A stretch of 64,000 bases of DNA from Oceanospirillaceae bacterium (lineage in GTDB: Bacteria; Pseudomonadota; Gammaproteobacteria; Pseudomonadales; Oceanobacteraceae). Location of the stretch: positions 1 through 64,000 of the forward strand of contig PBQA01000015.1 of assembly GCA_002724925.1 (NCBI GenBank), given 5' to 3'. The notes below the pieces were generated by a model. The model worked only from the letters and a program-made list of their open reading frames with translations. It did not search any database and was not told the origin of the DNA. The translations under genes and the position numbers were made by a program. Positions 43,163 to 52,396 of this stretch are shown piece by piece (position 1 is the stretch's first letter; the number at the start of each line of letters is the position of its first letter).

Positions 43163-46100
43163 GTGAATGTTTCCACCCGCCTTTTTGCGCTTCTGGCGAT
43201 GACTCTTCCGTCTCTGGCCTCGGCAAGTGTCGTCATCGTCAATAACGACGGCGCCAACGAAGGGTTCAACGATCAGACGGTGGTCGCCGCCGTTGGTGGA
43301 AATACCGCAACCACTCTCGGGCAACAGCGCCTCAATGTCTTCCAGCGCGCGGCAGACATCCTCAATAACACGTTTGATATTGCTACCACGGTCAGAGTCG
43401 GTTCGTCATTCGACCCGCTTACCTGCAGCTCAAGTTTTGCGACCCTCGGGCAGGCCGGGCCTGCTGCTGTCGAGTTCGACTTTGCAACGCGCAGTATTAC
43501 GCCCCATGCTCTGTACAACCAGCAGGTGGGCAGTGATGCTGATCCAGGTACGGTCGAGATCAATGCTCAGTTCAACTCATCGATCGATAACAACGACAAT
43601 TGTCTGTTCAATACCAACTGGTATTACGGCTACGATGCCCCCAGCGGCAACGATAACTCCCTATTATCAGTCGTATTACACGAAATCATGCACGGAATGG
43701 GGTTCCTGACCTATCTACAGTCAGACGGATCAAGTGGCGCGGGCTGGAATACCGCCGGGGGATTTGTAGAAGGCTTCGACCCCTACACCTACAAGCTTAA
43801 AGACGCATCTACTGGCCAGATGCTGACCGATCAAGCTGCCGGCACCCGCTATAACGTCATGCGCAGTGGTACGAACCTTGTCTGGAGCGGAACTGAGGCC
43901 AATGCAGAGTCAGGCAACTACTCATCAGGGATCAATTCAGGTGAGGTACAGATGTACGCGCCAGGATCGTATGAGCCAGGCTCATCTGTTTCTCACTTCG
44001 ATACCGCAATGACCCCCAATGAACTGATGGAACCTCAGTACACTGAGTTTCTGGATACGGCCGGTCTGGCTGAACAGCTGCTGGTCGACATCGGTTGGAG
44101 TTACAACGCTGCGAGTGCTCCCAATAGCCCACCGTCTCTCGGCGTTATTGGCAATCGCTCACTCAGTGAAGACGGCAGCCTGAACGTCGCCCTGTCAGCG
44201 ACAGACGCAGATGGCGATTCACTGACCTATTCTCTGGGTGCTAACAGTGCGGCACTGGGTGCAAGCGTCAGTGGCACAACATTGAGTATTTCACCAACAT
44301 CGAACTTCAATGGTTCAGGAACACTGACCATCAACGTCACTGACGGCGAAGACAGCGATTCAGAGACCATTACCGTCACGGTAACCCCTGTCAACGACAC
44401 GCCAGTGCTTGCTGGAGTCGGCAATCAAACCGTCAACGAGGAGTCCAGCACATCTCTGACTCTGAGCGCTACAGACGTCGACGGAGATTCCCTGACCTAC
44501 CAGCTTGATAGCGCCACAGCAGCGCTGGGCGTTTCTCTGAGCGGAACGTCTCTCAGTATCGATCCCGCCACAGACTTCACAGGGGCTGGCAGCGTCACGG
44601 TCAGCGTCTCGGATGGCAGCCTGAGTGACTCTGAAACCTTCACGGTGACAGTCAACAACATCAATGATGCGCCGGTGCTGTCGGCGGTTTTTGATCTGAC
44701 AATTCCAGAAGACACTTCAACCACAGTCGCCCTGACGGCAACCGACATCGACGGGGACAGCCTGACGTACAGCATCACCAGCTCCTCAGCCGAACTGAAT
44801 GCCACTGTTTCTGGCAATACCGTCAGTCTCGCACCTGATTCTGACTACAGTGGCACGGGCAATGTTTCTGTGCAGGTGAGCGACGGCGTACTGACCGACT
44901 CAGACACCTTTGCAGTCACCGTATCGGGAACTAACGATGCCCCTGTCCTGGCTTCCGTAGGCGCTCAGAGCCTCAACGAAGACGCGACTCTCAGCTTCAG
45001 CCTTTCTGCAACAGACGCTGATGGCGATTCCCTGACCTACTCAATCACCAGTGCCGATACCGAACTGGGAGCCAGCATCTCCGGAAACTCAGTCACGCTG
45101 ACGCCTACGGCTAACTACTTCGGCAGTGGCAATCTGACGGTGAGCGTGTCCGACGGCAACCTGACAGATTCAGAAACCATTAGCGTTACCGTCAATAACC
45201 TCAATGATGCTCCAGCCATTAACAGCATCAGCGATAAAACCCTTGCGTGGGACAGCAGCCGGAATATCAGCCTCAGCGGCTCCGACGTGGATGGCGACAG
45301 CCTGACCTTCAGTGCCGTATCAGCTGATACTGGCGTCGCGACCGTCGCGATAAGTGGATCAACGCTGACAGTCACTGCAGCGACCGCCAACTCCGCGACC
45401 ACAACGATTACGGTCACAGTGTCTGACGGCACCCTCAGCGCCGATACCAGCTTCTCAGTCGAGCTGACAGACCCATCGGCTGTTGCACCGATCACGCTCA
45501 CACTCGGCGGTGTTTCTCTCAACGACAGTGAGACTTACGATGGCGGTCTGGGAGCAATTGCAGTCACCCCTGCCGGTGGCACAGGTAACTACACAACAGG
45601 TGTCTTCTTCGACGGCGTCGACCGCTCTGAACTGATCAGCAACGGCTCGCTCGTCATGCCAGATTCAGGGGCATTTGCGGGTGTCTATACGCTCGACGTC
45701 AGTGACGGCAGTGGCAACACAGCGACCTTCTACATTGAGCGCCCGCTTCGCCTGACCGCTTCCGTCGATCCTTTATTGCAAAGCACAGATTCTGCATTGC
45801 TTTACATCGAAGGTGCCAGTGCAGCAACCACGATCAGCCTTTCGGGCAGCGGTGGTGTCGACTTCTTAGATACGACCGGCTCACCACTTACCTCGATTAA
45901 TGCACCGGACGAAAGCAGTGAATTCAACCGCGCAACGGTAGGTCTGTCACTCAGCGCCATCCTCAACGGAACCGTCACAGCGACGGCCAGCAATGTGCCG
46001 GATAGCGAACTCAACCTCAATATTGTTGCAAGCCGCACCGTCACCATTTCCGTAACTGACGACAGCGGCCGTCCGGTTGCTGGCGCAGACATCAGTATTG

Positions 46101-46666
46101 TCGACGACAGACTGGAGGGCTGGGGTCTGGATGCCAATGCAGAGACAGATACCAACGGCATTGCGACCATCGTTGTTCCCGCAACGGCGGTTGATATTGA
46201 AATCGACGGCGATGAATTCAGCGCTGAAGAGCTCCAGGTACCGGCCAATACCAACGCGGTTTCTGTGACTCTCGATCCGGCAGCAGTTTCATATACGCTC
46301 ACCGGTCTGATTCAGGCTCAGGGCTTCAACTTTGACTCGGAACTGCCCGAAGTTCTTATAAACCTCAGTGATGGAAGTCAGGTATTGGCCGACCTGAACG
46401 AGCTGAGCAATACGCGTATAGAGTATGAGTGGACATCCACACTTGGCAGCGCCCTGCCCGAGAGCATGACAGTGGACCACAGCGCTCTGCCGCCCGTGAC
46501 CGTGAATCTCAATCCAGCGGCGAGCGCCGAAACCGTCGACATCACACTGATTACAGAGTCAGATGAAGACTCGTCTACCGGTGCGGGTACTACAAGCGTA
46601 TGGCTAACACTACTGTTGGCCCTGATCAGTATTCGCAGACGAACCCTCAGCCCCAGAGAAGCTTGA
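43163..46666 (+). CDS. Giant secreted leishmanolysin-like peptidase with cadherin/Ig-like repeats, paralog
   Basis: The 1167-residue precursor starts at a GTG with a signal peptide (MNVSTRLFALLAMTLPSLASA). The N-terminal domain matches its upstream neighbour closely: HEIMHGMGF (H173, E174, H177), then VSHFDTAMTPNELMEPQYTE (H278, Met289). Four or more repeats begin NDTPVLAGVG, NDAPVLSAVF, NDAPVLASVG and NDAPAINSI, spaced about 95 residues, each with an ADGDSLTYS-type segment. The C-terminal tail (TTSVWLTLLLALISIRRRTL) lacks the GG pair seen in the neighbour, so the sorting signal is degenerate. It arose by tandem duplication. Confidence 0.82.
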   Translation: MNVSTRLFALLAMTLPSLASASVVIVNNDGANEGFNDQTVVAAVGGNTATTLGQQRLNVFQRAADILNNTFDIATTVRVGSSFDPLTCSSSFATLGQAGPAAVEFDFATRSITPHALYNQQVGSDADPGTVEINAQFNSSIDNNDNCLFNTNWYYGYDAPSGNDNSLLSVVLHEIMHGMGFLTYLQSDGSSGAGWNTAGGFVEGFDPYTYKLKDASTGQMLTDQAAGTRYNVMRSGTNLVWSGTEANAESGNYSSGINSGEVQMYAPGSYEPGSSVSHFDTAMTPNELMEPQYTEFLDTAGLAEQLLVDIGWSYNAASAPNSPPSLGVIGNRSLSEDGSLNVALSATDADGDSLTYSLGANSAALGASVSGTTLSISPTSNFNGSGTLTINVTDGEDSDSETITVTVTPVNDTPVLAGVGNQTVNEESSTSLTLSATDVDGDSLTYQLDSATAALGVSLSGTSLSIDPATDFTGAGSVTVSVSDGSLSDSETFTVTVNNINDAPVLSAVFDLTIPEDTSTTVALTATDIDGDSLTYSITSSSAELNATVSGNTVSLAPDSDYSGTGNVSVQVSDGVLTDSDTFAVTVSGTNDAPVLASVGAQSLNEDATLSFSLSATDADGDSLTYSITSADTELGASISGNSVTLTPTANYFGSGNLTVSVSDGNLTDSETISVTVNNLNDAPAINSISDKTLAWDSSRNISLSGSDVDGDSLTFSAVSADTGVATVAISGSTLTVTAATANSATTTITVTVSDGTLSADTSFSVELTDPSAVAPITLTLGGVSLNDSETYDGGLGAIAVTPAGGTGNYTTGVFFDGVDRSELISNGSLVMPDSGAFAGVYTLDVSDGSGNTATFYIERPLRLTASVDPLLQSTDSALLYIEGASAATTISLSGSGGVDFLDTTGSPLTSINAPDESSEFNRATVGLSLSAILNGTVTATASNVPDSELNLNIVASRTVTISVTDDSGRPVAGADISIVDDRLEGWGLDANAETDTNGIATIVVPATAVDIEIDGDEFSAEELQVPANTNAVSVTLDPAAVSYTLTGLIQAQGFNFDSELPEVLINLSDGSQVLADLNELSNTRIEYEWTSTLGSALPESMTVDHSALPPVTVNLNPAASAETVDITLITESDEDSSTGAGTTSVWLTLLLALISIRRRTLSPREA

Positions 46667-47405
46667 TACCGACCAGCAATGTAATGACCTCATACAGTCG
46701 CTTAATCAGCAAGTTACCCGACTGTATCGAGGTATGCGCGCCCAGATAGCCGCCGACCAGCGAGCCGGCGATCAACGCAGGTATCCAGTCCCACTTCACT
46801 TCAGCAACCGCACCCATAGTGACCGCACCCGTGCCATTCCATCCAAGGCCGACAGCCACCAGCGTCTGAGCGACTGCGAGCTTATATTCCAGGCCAAACC
46901 AATAGACCAGCCATAAGGTGACAAATAAACCAGAACCCGCCGATAAAGCGCCATTAGCAAAACCGATAACAAACAACCCCAGCGCGCCGATTAGCAGCCC
47001 CACGAAATCACGGTGCTTGTTCTCTGTCGCCAAACCAAGCTCCGGCCGGAACCAGGAGTAAAGAGACAGCATCAGGGTCAGGATACCGAGCGCGATTTCT
47101 GCCTGACGACCATCAACATCAAGAATAAACAGTGCGCCCATAATCACACCGGGCGCACCCGCAAGAAAAATAACCAGCAGAATCAGCTTATCGAGATGCC
47201 CCTCCCGAAGGTGCCGCACCGTTGCTCCCAGCCCGAGGGCAACGGTCGCAATTTTGTGCGTTGCCAGCGCCAGAGAAAACGGCAGCCCCATAAAAATAAG
47301 AATGGGTAATTGAATCAGCCCCGCCCCACCGCCTGCCAGAGCCGAAAACCAGTTAGCGACAACAGCAATAAGAAACAAGACCAAATGTTCGGTATACTCA
47401 ACCAT
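46647..47405 (-). CDS. TauE/SafE (TSUP) family permease
   Basis: The 252-residue membrane protein (start at 47405, MVEYTEHLVLFLIAVVANWF) has about eight hydrophobic segments. The hallmark GGGAGLIQLPILIFMGLPFS and the LAVAQTLVAVGLGWNGTGAVT half-repeat are typical of TSUP permeases, which export or import sulfite, sulfoacetate or other small anions. Substrate cannot be set. An in-frame ATG at 47471 would add 22 polar residues and overlap the glutaredoxin start, so the shorter form is preferred. Confidence 0.85.
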   Translation of the reverse strand: MVEYTEHLVLFLIAVVANWFSALAGGGAGLIQLPILIFMGLPFSLALATHKIATVALGLGATVRHLREGHLDKLILLVIFLAGAPGVIMGALFILDVDGRQAEIALGILTLMLSLYSWFRPELGLATENKHRDFVGLLIGALGLFVIGFANGALSAGSGLFVTLWLVYWFGLEYKLAVAQTLVAVGLGWNGTGAVTMGAVAEVKWDWIPALIAGSLVGGYLGAHTSIQSGNLLIKRLYEVITLLVGIKLLWG

Positions 47406-47434
47406 AGAATTCTCAGTTAAAGGGATACCCCTGA

Positions 47435-47674
47435 ATGACTTACGCCCTCTACTACCACGACTATTGCCCATTTTGTCAGCGTGTACTCATGGCACTGCCG
47501 AGCTTCAGTGTCGAAGTAGAAAAGCGCAACGTGATGCAAAACAGTCAGTACCGGAAACAACAGCAGGAAGCCACTGGCCGCACTACCGTCCCCTGCTTGC
47601 TGATAGAAGACGGTGACAAACAGGAGTGGATGTACGAGTCAGGCGATATTATCCGTTACCTGAAGTCGCTCTGA
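47435..47674 (+). CDS. Glutaredoxin-like protein
   Basis: The 79-residue protein has an N-terminal strand YALYYHDYCPFCQRVLMAL containing the CPFC redox motif and the later TVPCLLIEDGD with the cis-proline of thioredoxin folds. It is a monodomain glutaredoxin-like reductase or GST-N-like domain. The start lies 29 bases from the divergent TauE/SafE gene, so both promoters must reach into the opposite gene. Its 3' end overlaps the riboflavin synthase gene by 26 bases. Confidence 0.85.
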   Translation: MTYALYYHDYCPFCQRVLMALPSFSVEVEKRNVMQNSQYRKQQQEATGRTTVPCLLIEDGDKQEWMYESGDIIRYLKSL

Positions 47675-48320
47675 TCGTCTCCAATAGAGACCCCAACGCA
47701 TCTGCGGAACCCAACAGACGCTGAACGGTATCAACCACTGCCTGCGTCTGTGGATCAACTTCAACATTGATTTTATCGCCTACCGAGACCAGTCCAAACG
47801 TGGTTACATCACGCGTCTCTGGGATCAGGTGGACAGAGAAGCGATCGCGCTCCACCTCCGCGATCGTCAGGCTGCAGCCATTCAGAGCGACATAGCCTTT
47901 ATCAAGAAGATAAGGAACAAGCGTCGCTGGACGCTCCATCCAGACCACAAGGTTATTCGCCGACTCAATAACCTCGACGACCTTGATCTGCTGCATAATG
48001 TGGCCAGACAGCAGATGCCCGCCAATCTCATCACCAAACTTTGCCGCCCGCTCAATGTTCACGATGATCCCCGAACTGAGATCACCAAGGTTAGTGACCT
48101 TTAAGGTCTGGCCTATGGCATCGAAGCTGACACGCGCATTTCCAGTGCCATCTTTGTCGATAGATCGGGCTGTCAGACAGGTTCCATTGATCGCCACCGA
48201 AGCACCGATTTCAAGACCAGTGGTCAACTCATCAGAGAATTCAAAGATAAAGGTCGCGAAGTCCTCCTTCTTGAGAACATCAGCAACAGCGAGTCGGGTC
48301 TGCACAATTCCAGTGAACAT
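47649..48320 (-). CDS. ribE: Riboflavin synthase
   Basis: It joins two 6,7-dimethyl-8-ribityllumazine molecules to riboflavin. The start MFTGIVQTRLAVADVLKKED at 48320 is the family's conserved start; the longer form from 48359 adds 13 residues of no family match. The 223-residue protein has the two lumazine-binding repeats, with GTCLTARSIDKDGT and GHLLSGHIMQQIKV in the first and NGCSLTIAEVERDRFSVHLI in the second. Other rib genes are not adjacent and no FMN riboswitch is seen upstream. Confidence 0.92.
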   Translation of the reverse strand: MFTGIVQTRLAVADVLKKEDFATFIFEFSDELTTGLEIGASVAINGTCLTARSIDKDGTGNARVSFDAIGQTLKVTNLGDLSSGIIVNIERAAKFGDEIGGHLLSGHIMQQIKVVEVIESANNLVVWMERPATLVPYLLDKGYVALNGCSLTIAEVERDRFSVHLIPETRDVTTFGLVSVGDKINVEVDPQTQAVVDTVQRLLGSADALGSLLETIRATSGNG

Positions 48321-48409
48321 TTCGGGCCTCAGGTCATCACAGTGGCGACCATTATGCACTATACTCGTGGCTTATTCATAAAAGTCGAACGACCCTCTGG
48401 AAGGTGCTT

Positions 48410-49567
48410 TTGGAAGTAAAAAAATCAGGGCTGATTCTGTCTGGTGGCGGTGCCCGAGCTGCTTATCAGGTCGGTGTATTAAAAGCTATTCATAAAATTC
48501 TCCCGAAAGGCCACTACAATCCGTTCGATGTTATTTCAGGGACGTCCGCCGGCGCGATTAATGGTGTCGCCCTTGCCAGTTACGCGGAAAATTACCGCAT
48601 AGGTATCAAGCATCTCGAACGTATCTGGATGCATTTCACCCCAGATCATATTTATCGCACTGATTTTCTCGGTGTTTCACACGGCATTCTCAGAATGGCG
48701 CGATCCATGGTTATGGGAAAGCGATTTAAAAATGACCCGGTATCGCTGCTGAATAATCAACCTTTACGAGAGCTTCTTGGCGAGGTAATTAAATTCGACC
48801 AGATTCAGGGAGCGATTGATAACGGCGCCTTACATGCTATCGCGGTTAACTGCTCGGGTCTCGAAACGGGAGAATCAGTCGCTTTTTTCCAGGGGCATTA
48901 CAGCATTACCAACTGGAATCGCCACCGCCGGGTTGGCAAACGCACTCGAATCACGCTTGACCATTTGATGGCATCCTCTGCCATTCCCATGATATTCCCA
49001 GCGGTGAAACTGCACGGTGAGTATTTTGCTGATGGCGCAGTTCGCCAGCTGGCACCAATCAGCCCAGCCCTTCACCTTGGCGCCGAAAAAGTCATGGTGA
49101 TTGGTGTGTCTGGTATTGCGCACAAGCGCAAAGATCACGTGAAACCTCCTGCGGCGTATCCGAGCCCGGCTAAAGTCATGGGACATATGTTAAACGCCGC
49201 CTTCCTCGACAGCATGGAAACCGACGTCGAACGCTTACGTCGTATTAACCGTACACTGACAAGCATCCCTGAAGACGTTCGCAAAGAAGCCGGCATGGAA
49301 CTTAAACCGATTGAATTGCTGGAGATTAATCCCAGCCGTTCGATCGACCAGATTGCGGGAGAACACGCCGCCGAAATTCCCAAAGCGCTGAAAATGACAT
49401 TAGGCGGCAGCGGAAACGCCGGACAGAACGGCTCTGGTATTCTCAGTTATCTGTTGTTTTCTAAGGGATTCTGTAAAGCACTGATTGATCTCGGTTACAG
49501 TGATGCAATGCAACGCGCCGACGAGATCCGTGGTTTTTTCTCAGACCATTTTGAGGAAGAAAAGTAA
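48410..49567 (+). CDS. Patatin-like phospholipase
   Basis: The 385-residue protein has the patatin fold: oxyanion [13 protein letters not shown] (about 12-24), the nucleophile in [10 protein letters not shown] (about 45-54) and the catalytic Asp in [14 protein letters not shown]. It hydrolyses lipid acyl chains. The start is taken as a TTG at 48410 because a GGAAGG site is 5 bases upstream; the GTG at 48404 is the alternative. The stop overlaps the Sir2 gene start (TAATG), so the two are translationally coupled. Confidence 0.9.
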   Translation: MEVKKSGLILSGGGARAAYQVGVLKAIHKILPKGHYNPFDVISGTSAGAINGVALASYAENYRIGIKHLERIWMHFTPDHIYRTDFLGVSHGILRMARSMVMGKRFKNDPVSLLNNQPLRELLGEVIKFDQIQGAIDNGALHAIAVNCSGLETGESVAFFQGHYSITNWNRHRRVGKRTRITLDHLMASSAIPMIFPAVKLHGEYFADGAVRQLAPISPALHLGAEKVMVIGVSGIAHKRKDHVKPPAAYPSPAKVMGHMLNAAFLDSMETDVERLRRINRTLTSIPEDVRKEAGMELKPIELLEINPSRSIDQIAGEHAAEIPKALKMTLGGSGNAGQNGSGILSYLLFSKGFCKALIDLGYSDAMQRADEIRGFFSDHFEEEK

Positions 49568-50262
49568 TGACAACACCGAAACGTATCGTCGTACTGACTG
49601 GCGCAGGAATATCTGCTGAATCGGGCATCAATACGTTTCGGGATAACGGAGGCCTATGGGAAAACCACCGCCTGGAAGATGTAGCGACACCCGAAGCCTT
49701 CGCGCGAGACCCCAACCTGGTGCAACGTTTTTACAACGGCCGCCGTGCACAGCTTAATGACGTCAATCCTAACCCGGCTCATATTGCACTTGCCGAGTTT
49801 GAACGGAACTTTGCCGGTGATTTTTTACTGGTCACACAAAACGTCGACCATCTGCACCAACAAGCAGGCTCGAAGAATCTCATCCATATGCATGGTGAAT
49901 TGAAAAAATCCCGCTGCCTGAACACCGGAAGAATTCATAATCAACAGACTGATATTAATGCGACCAGTCTTTGTGAATGCTGTAACACACCCAGCTTGCG
50001 ACCGCATATTGTCTGGTTCGGCGAAATGCCGTTGGACATGGAAGAAATCTATCAAGCGTTAGAGCAATGCGACCTGTTCATTAGTATTGGTACTTCTGGC
50101 AACGTCTACCCTGCAGCCGGATTTGTCGAGGTAGCAAACAGCGTAAATGCCAGAACCGTAGAAATTAACCTGGAACCTTCGCGCGGAGCCGATGCGTTTC
50201 AGGAAGCCTTTCACGGCCCGGCGTCGGTCAAAGTCGCTGAGTTTCTGGCGACGATCATCTGA
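49567..50262 (+). CDS. cobB: NAD-dependent protein deacylase, Sir2 family
   Basis: The 231-residue protein has the Sir2 core: [20 protein letters not shown], the [13 protein letters not shown] motif, HGEL with the catalytic His and the zinc Cys set (SRCLNT ... SLCECCNTP), as in CobB with a CxCC cluster. FYNGRRAQL carries the Tyr/Arg pair that selects succinyl or malonyl lysine in class III sirtuins. It removes acyl groups from lysine with NAD+. It is coupled by one base to the patatin-like gene. Confidence 0.92.
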   Translation: MTTPKRIVVLTGAGISAESGINTFRDNGGLWENHRLEDVATPEAFARDPNLVQRFYNGRRAQLNDVNPNPAHIALAEFERNFAGDFLLVTQNVDHLHQQAGSKNLIHMHGELKKSRCLNTGRIHNQQTDINATSLCECCNTPSLRPHIVWFGEMPLDMEEIYQALEQCDLFISIGTSGNVYPAAGFVEVANSVNARTVEINLEPSRGADAFQEAFHGPASVKVAEFLATII

Positions 50263-50296
50263 TTTCTGCTTCACCGTTTACGTCTGTACAGGCATA

Positions 50297-50320
50297 AAAA
50301 AACCCGCCGAAACGGGTTTT
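50297..50320. terminator. Bidirectional terminator between cobB and amt
   Basis: AAAACCCG (50299-50306) and CGGGTTTT (50313-50320) form an 8-bp stem with A and T runs on both sides. It can end both the Sir2 transcript and the ammonium transporter transcript. Confidence 0.8.
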
Positions 50321-50337
50321 ATCAACAGTACGACGGA

Positions 50338-51567
50338 TCAGTCGTTGCTGGTCGAGCCGATCTTGTGGATCGACAAGTCCGCACCATTGAATTCTTCTTC
50401 CTCGCTCAGACGGATACCCGATACAGCCTTCACCAGACCGTAGACGATGAAACCACCAATCAGAGCCACTGCGATACCAGCAACAGTACCGATCAGCTGA
50501 GACATCAGGCTTACGCCACCCAGACCGCCCATCGCTTCTGTACCAAAGATACCGCAGGCAATACCACCCCAGGCACCACACAGGCCGTGCAGTGGCCATA
50601 CACCAAGCACATCATCGAACTTAGGAAACTTGTTCTGAGCCAGAGTGAAGACCCAAACAAACAGCGCACCAGCAACACCGCCAACCAGCAGTGCACCGAT
50701 TGGATGCAATACGTCTGAACCAGCACACACGGCTACCAGGCCTGCCAGAGGGCCATTATGAATAAAGCCTGGGTCATTGCGACCAACAACCATGGCAACA
50801 ACAACACCACCGACCATCGCCATCAGGCTGTTTACAGCCACCAGCCCCGAAATACCGTCCAGTGTTTGTGCAGACATCACGTTAAAACCGAACCAGCCAA
50901 CGGTCAGAATCCACGCGCCCATAGCCAACCATGGGATATTTGAAGGAGCAAATGCGGTAACTTTACCGTCACGGTAGCGACCACGTCGCGCACCCAGCAG
51001 GAAGACAGCGGCAAAGGCAATCCAGCCACCGACACCGTGCACAACGACAGAACCGGCGAAATCGTGGAAGCCAGCGCCATAGGTTTCTTCTAACCATGCT
51101 TGCAGGCTGAAACCAAAGACGGCGTTGCCGTTCCAGATGATGCCCTCAAAGAATGGATATACGAATGCAACCGTCAGTGCTGAAGCAATCAGAATTGGGT
51201 AAAACTTCGCACGCTCAGCAATACCACCAGAAATAATGGCTGGAATTGCCGCCGCAAAGGTCAGCAGGAAGAAGAACTTCACCAGCTCATAGCCATTGTT
51301 TTCAGTCAGCTCCGCAGCACTGGCGAAGAAGTCCATGCCATAAGCAACCTGATAACCGATAAAGAAGTAGGCAATGGTTGAGATGCCAAAATCAGTAATG
51401 ATTTTCACCAGGGCATTTACCTGGTTCTTGTGACGTACTGTACCGACCTCAAGAAACGCGAAGCCTGCGTGCATCGCCAGTACCATGATGGCACCCAGCA
51501 GAATAAACATTGTGTTCGCGCTGTACATAAGAGTTTCGACAGCGGAGTTGATACCTGTGATATCCAC
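50338..51567 (-). CDS. amt: Ammonium transporter
   Basis: The 409-residue protein has 11 membrane segments with Amt features: MHAGFAFLEVGTVRHKNQVN, FHDFAGSVVVHGVGGWIAFA and the twin-histidine region GVWPLHGLCGAWGG. The C-terminal cytoplasmic helix ends GADLSIHKIG, where PII proteins bind. It imports ammonium when nitrogen is short. glnK is not beside it, which is unusual. A sigma-54-type promoter lies upstream, so NtrC control is likely. Confidence 0.94.
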   Translation of the reverse strand: MDITGINSAVETLMYSANTMFILLGAIMVLAMHAGFAFLEVGTVRHKNQVNALVKIITDFGISTIAYFFIGYQVAYGMDFFASAAELTENNGYELVKFFFLLTFAAAIPAIISGGIAERAKFYPILIASALTVAFVYPFFEGIIWNGNAVFGFSLQAWLEETYGAGFHDFAGSVVVHGVGGWIAFAAVFLLGARRGRYRDGKVTAFAPSNIPWLAMGAWILTVGWFGFNVMSAQTLDGISGLVAVNSLMAMVGGVVVAMVVGRNDPGFIHNGPLAGLVAVCAGSDVLHPIGALLVGGVAGALFVWVFTLAQNKFPKFDDVLGVWPLHGLCGAWGGIACGIFGTEAMGGLGGVSLMSQLIGTVAGIAVALIGGFIVYGLVKAVSGIRLSEEEEFNGADLSIHKIGSTSND

Positions 51568-51682
51568 GAGTTGTCCTCTGATAGTTCGTTAAGTTTGTAT
51601 TTGGCGCGGCGCACTCTAGCGGTGCCCTTTGCGCAACATCAGGGCAAAAGCCCATAAGAATCCTTCGATAGGGGAACGTTTA

Positions 51683-51698
51683 AGCAGGAGATGTGCCA
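51683..51698 (-). promoter_or_regulatory. Sigma-54 type promoter upstream of amt
   Basis: On the minus strand TGGCACATCTCCTGCT matches the -24/-12 pattern TGGCAC-N5-TTGCW at all positions but one (C for T), with the correct GG-to-GC spacing. It lies about 116 bases above the amt ATG. The rest of the 51568-51864 gap shows no gene. Confidence 0.65.
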
Positions 51699-51864
51699 CT
51701 TTGTCCACTTTGCGACAATCGGACAATGAAAACGCACAAGGATAGAGCTGGCGTGCGCTAGCGTAATGCAGAAATTCTTATGCGTGAGGCATTATCAAAC
51801 AGCATCACTCAGATATAGCACCAATATTTACCATAATGGACAGTATTGCACCCTACTAGTGCAT

Positions 51865-52362
51865 TTAATCAGAAGACCACATCCCGTCCATCATCATGGG
51901 ATAGGCCACAGGCTTAAAATCAGTAAACTCGATATCTCTGACCACCTGAAAATCACTCCAGAGCATCCGTGCTCCCTTCAACCACCGGGTCGAAGCAACG
52001 CGTTTATGAATCATCTGGAGCTCTTCAGTCGTAGCTGGCCGTGCCGGGCCAGCTTTGCCGTAGAGTCGAACACCGGGTTCCGCGGCAAAACGCCCGGTTA
52101 TCAGCGACTTGAGCCAGAACCAACGCCCTACATTTACTGCCGACACGCAGACGTTCGGGTTCGAGTCTATGTTCTCACCCAGTGACACTGCGTAGTGGTC
52201 GAAAAAGAAGCCCGTCTGATCATCACGAAGAAATACCGTGCCGACAGGTGTAATATGCGGAGTACCGTCAGGGCAGACCGTCGCAATGGAGCAATGCACG
52301 GCTGAGGCCTGCGACTGCTCTAACGTCCGTTTGATTTGTGGCCAGTTCGATTTTAATGACAA
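51865..52362 (-). CDS. Pyridoxamine 5'-phosphate oxidase-like flavoprotein
   Basis: The 165-residue protein opens with a short helix, then the split-barrel strand VHCSIATVCPDGTPHITPVG, a later FFFDHYAVSLGENIDSNPNV and WFWLKSLITGRFAAEPGVRL. This is the general flavin-binding PNPOx-like fold, not PdxH itself. Reaction unknown. It lies downstream of rlmKL on the same strand with a 34-base gap. Confidence 0.78.
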   Translation of the reverse strand: MSLKSNWPQIKRTLEQSQASAVHCSIATVCPDGTPHITPVGTVFLRDDQTGFFFDHYAVSLGENIDSNPNVCVSAVNVGRWFWLKSLITGRFAAEPGVRLYGKAGPARPATTEELQMIHKRVASTRWLKGARMLWSDFQVVRDIEFTDFKPVAYPMMMDGMWSSD

Positions 52363-52396
52363 CCTTTACCTTCCCTGGTTAAGCCAAACTTAAAGT

